From the NCBI GenBank assembly GCA_002898935.1, contig BEII01000080.1, forward strand, positions 1-7,287: 7,287 bases of DNA, read 5' to 3'. Of the stretch, positions 6,598 through 7,287 are shown in pieces. Made by a program: the position numbers and the translations under genes. The DNA is from a bacterium HR32 (GTDB lineage Bacteria; Sysuimicrobiota; Sysuimicrobiia; Sysuimicrobiales; Sysuimicrobiaceae). The stretch's first letter is position 1; every line of letters starts with the position of its first letter. The notes under the pieces are model-generated. The model ran no database searches. It was given only the letters and a program-made list of their open reading frames with translations, and had not been told where the DNA came from.

Positions 6598-6626
6598 TTG
6601 CGCCCGGCCGGGGTTCGAGATATAAT
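6598..6626 (+). promoter_or_regulatory. Strong sigma-70-type promoter
   Basis: TTGCGC (6598-6603), a 17-nt spacer and TATAAT (6621-6626) give a perfect -10, optimal spacing and a -35 that keeps TTG. In this GC-rich window no comparable promoter is visible elsewhere. The predicted start, about 6633, falls exactly at the foot of the long hairpin that follows. The spacer contains a perfect palindrome, CCCGGCCGGG (6603-6612), which could be an operator or chance. No protein gene on this strand follows, so the promoter appears to serve an RNA. Confidence 0.65.
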
Positions 6627-6632
6627 GGTTTC

Positions 6633-6713
6633 TGTCAGCGGGAGCAGGTCCCGAGAGGTCGAACCGGCGGCAGCCGGAAAGGTCACTCGGGATGGCTCCC
6701 GTTGACGTTTTTC
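6633..6713 (+). ncRNA. Candidate small structured RNA (about 80 nt), family unknown
   Basis: The transcript expected from the promoter just upstream folds as one rod. The basal 12-bp stem pairs 6634-6645 with 6695-6706 (one G-U). A 3/2-nt internal loop is followed by a 7-bp stem (6649-6655 with 6686-6692). Beyond an A-A mismatch, the tetranucleotide GGUC (6657-6660) pairs with a second GGUC (6681-6684) through tandem G-U pairs. A GAA/AAA internal loop then leads to a 5-bp stem (6664-6668 with 6673-6677) capped by GGCA. Five T residues (6708-6712) follow the basal stem and should end transcription. It does not show the SRP RNA apex, 6S bubble, tRNA or any riboswitch core that I know. It lies between the helicase (96 nt after its stop) and the convergent XRE gene (22 nt from its stop). 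The structure is seen; existence of the RNA is inferred. Confidence 0.5.
6695..6712 (+). terminator. Intrinsic terminator formed by the basal stem and T-run
   Basis: The 3' arm of the 12-bp basal stem ends at C6706 and is followed by G and then TTTTT. With the 5' arm at 6634-6645 this acts as a long-loop intrinsic terminator, serving either the small RNA or helicase readthrough. No equivalent T-run is present on the minus strand. Confidence 0.5.
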
Positions 6714-6734
6714 CCCTCGTCGGGCAGGCCAGGT

Positions 6735-7286
6735 CTACGGGTGCCTGCGCTGGCGGCGGATCCAGCCGCGTACGGCATCGCGCGTCACTTCCCAGGCGTG
6801 CCAGGCCGCGTTCCGGGCGATGCCGTAGGCGGCGTCCTCGAAGGCCGCGGGAAGTTTCCGGGCTCGCAGGGCCCCGGCGATGTCCAGAGGCAGGTCCGGC
6901 AGGACGTCCCGTTCGAACTCCATGGAGTCCAGGAACCGGATCACCTCCTCCGGAGGCAGACAGCCACTGATCTCCGCGGGGAGCTGCTCCAGGCGGTGCA
7001 GGAGCTCCAGGTGGCGCTGCTGCATGCGCTGCTCCAGCCGTTCTAGGCTCTCGGCGGGGTCGTCCCCCCGCGGCGGCTGGGTGTACCCCTCCAGGAAGTA
7101 AGCCGGCGGCTGGCCGAGGACCTCGCAGAGGCGGAGGAACGTCTCGAACCTGGGGAATGCCTTGCCACGCTCCCAGTCGCCCACGGCCACCGCACTGCGC
7201 AGGCCCAGGGCCCGGGCCAGCTCCCCCTGCGACAGACCCGCGGCCACCCTGGCCTCCTGGACCCGCAGCCCGAACTTCGCGCGCAC
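6735..7286 (-). CDS. XRE-family helix-turn-helix regulator (possibly 5'-truncated)
   Basis: A protein of at least 183 residues. Residues 5-67 form a Cro/C1-type HTH: FGLRVQEARVAAGLSQGELA, then the recognition helix SAVAVGDWERGKAFP (the expected Q-x-x-LA and WE-x-G positions are all present), then helices ending PPAYFLEG. Residues about 79-102 are a short amphipathic, probably coiled-coil segment (SLERLEQRMQQRHLELLHRLEQL) suited to dimerisation. The remaining 80 residues (SGCLPPEEVIRFLDSMEFERD, then an arginine- and alanine-rich tail) match no domain I recognise, and no peptidase or phosphotransfer motif is visible. The GTG at 7286 would give a natural N terminus for this family, but it lies one base from the window edge, so upstream codons and the ribosome site cannot be checked. 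It probably binds DNA as a dimer; its targets are unknown. Confidence 0.82.
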   Translation of the reverse strand: MRAKFGLRVQEARVAAGLSQGELARALGLRSAVAVGDWERGKAFPRFETFLRLCEVLGQPPAYFLEGYTQPPRGDDPAESLERLEQRMQQRHLELLHRLEQLPAEISGCLPPEEVIRFLDSMEFERDVLPDLPLDIAGALRARKLPAAFEDAAYGIARNAAWHAWEVTRDAVRGWIRRQRRHP

Positions 7287-7287
7287 C

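Noticed and set aside
6603..6612. Palindrome CCCGGCCGGG as a firm operator
   Set aside because: It is short and pure G/C in a GC-rich genome, so chance is likely. It is mentioned only as a possibility in the promoter entry.
6601..6626. tRNA T-arm-like GGTTCGAGA
   Set aside because: No 5-bp stem flanks the loop and no acceptor, D or anticodon arms fit upstream.
6624..6704. A 26-codon ORF beginning at the ATG within TATAATGG
   Set aside because: The ATG lies inside the -10 hexamer and so upstream of the predicted transcript start. There is no ribosome site, and the region is explained better by RNA structure.
6633..6713. SRP (4.5S) RNA identity for the hairpin
   Set aside because: Rod shape and length fit, but the conserved apex with GGAA tetraloop followed by the AGCAGCC side is absent; the tip here is CCGGC-GGCA-GCCGG.
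6588..7046. A 152-codon plus-strand ORF across the small RNA and XRE region
   Set aside because: It is antisense to the well-supported XRE gene and has no domain or coding signature.

Overview
This window comes from a GC-rich bacterium with strong GC3 coding bias, some Shine-Dalgarno-led genes and at least one TTG start. It carries no phage, transposon or plasmid hallmarks. The gene mix is a Pif1-like helicase with a WYL tail, a secreted protein with a copper-amine-oxidase N-terminal-like domain, and a GTRLRP-type nucleotidyltransferase with a beta-helix tail. That mix would suit a deep-branching, possibly thermophilic Gram-positive-like or Thermus-like lineage, but the taxonomic guess is weak and rests on no marker gene.

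Layout. Positions 1-1106 (minus) hold a short operon: a sugar-phosphate nucleotidyltransferase followed after 23 nt by the first 33 codons of an FAD-dependent, L-2-hydroxyglutarate-oxidase-like enzyme cut by the window edge. A 166-nt divergent intergenic region separates it from a 12-TM major facilitator transporter (1273-2553, plus). The transporter converges on a 698-residue exported multidomain protein (2628-4724, minus), with a 74-nt gap holding a GC hairpin. A second divergent region, rich in inverted repeats (4725-4977), leads to the Pif1-WYL helicase (about 4978-6537, plus). The helicase converges on an XRE-family regulator (6735-7286, minus) whose start lies at the window edge.

The most unusual element is between the helicase and the XRE gene. 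A near-consensus sigma-70 promoter (TTGCGC, 17 nt, TATAAT) sits so that transcription would start exactly at the foot of an approximately 73-nt nearly fully paired hairpin, which is followed directly by five T residues. This looks like a free-standing small structured RNA gene of about 80 nt that matches no RNA family I can recognise.

The genes do not form one evident pathway. The left operon concerns sugar-nucleotide and oxidative metabolism, the middle covers transport and the cell surface, and the right end covers DNA maintenance and regulation. Any functional link between the small RNA, the helicase and the XRE protein is inference from position only.
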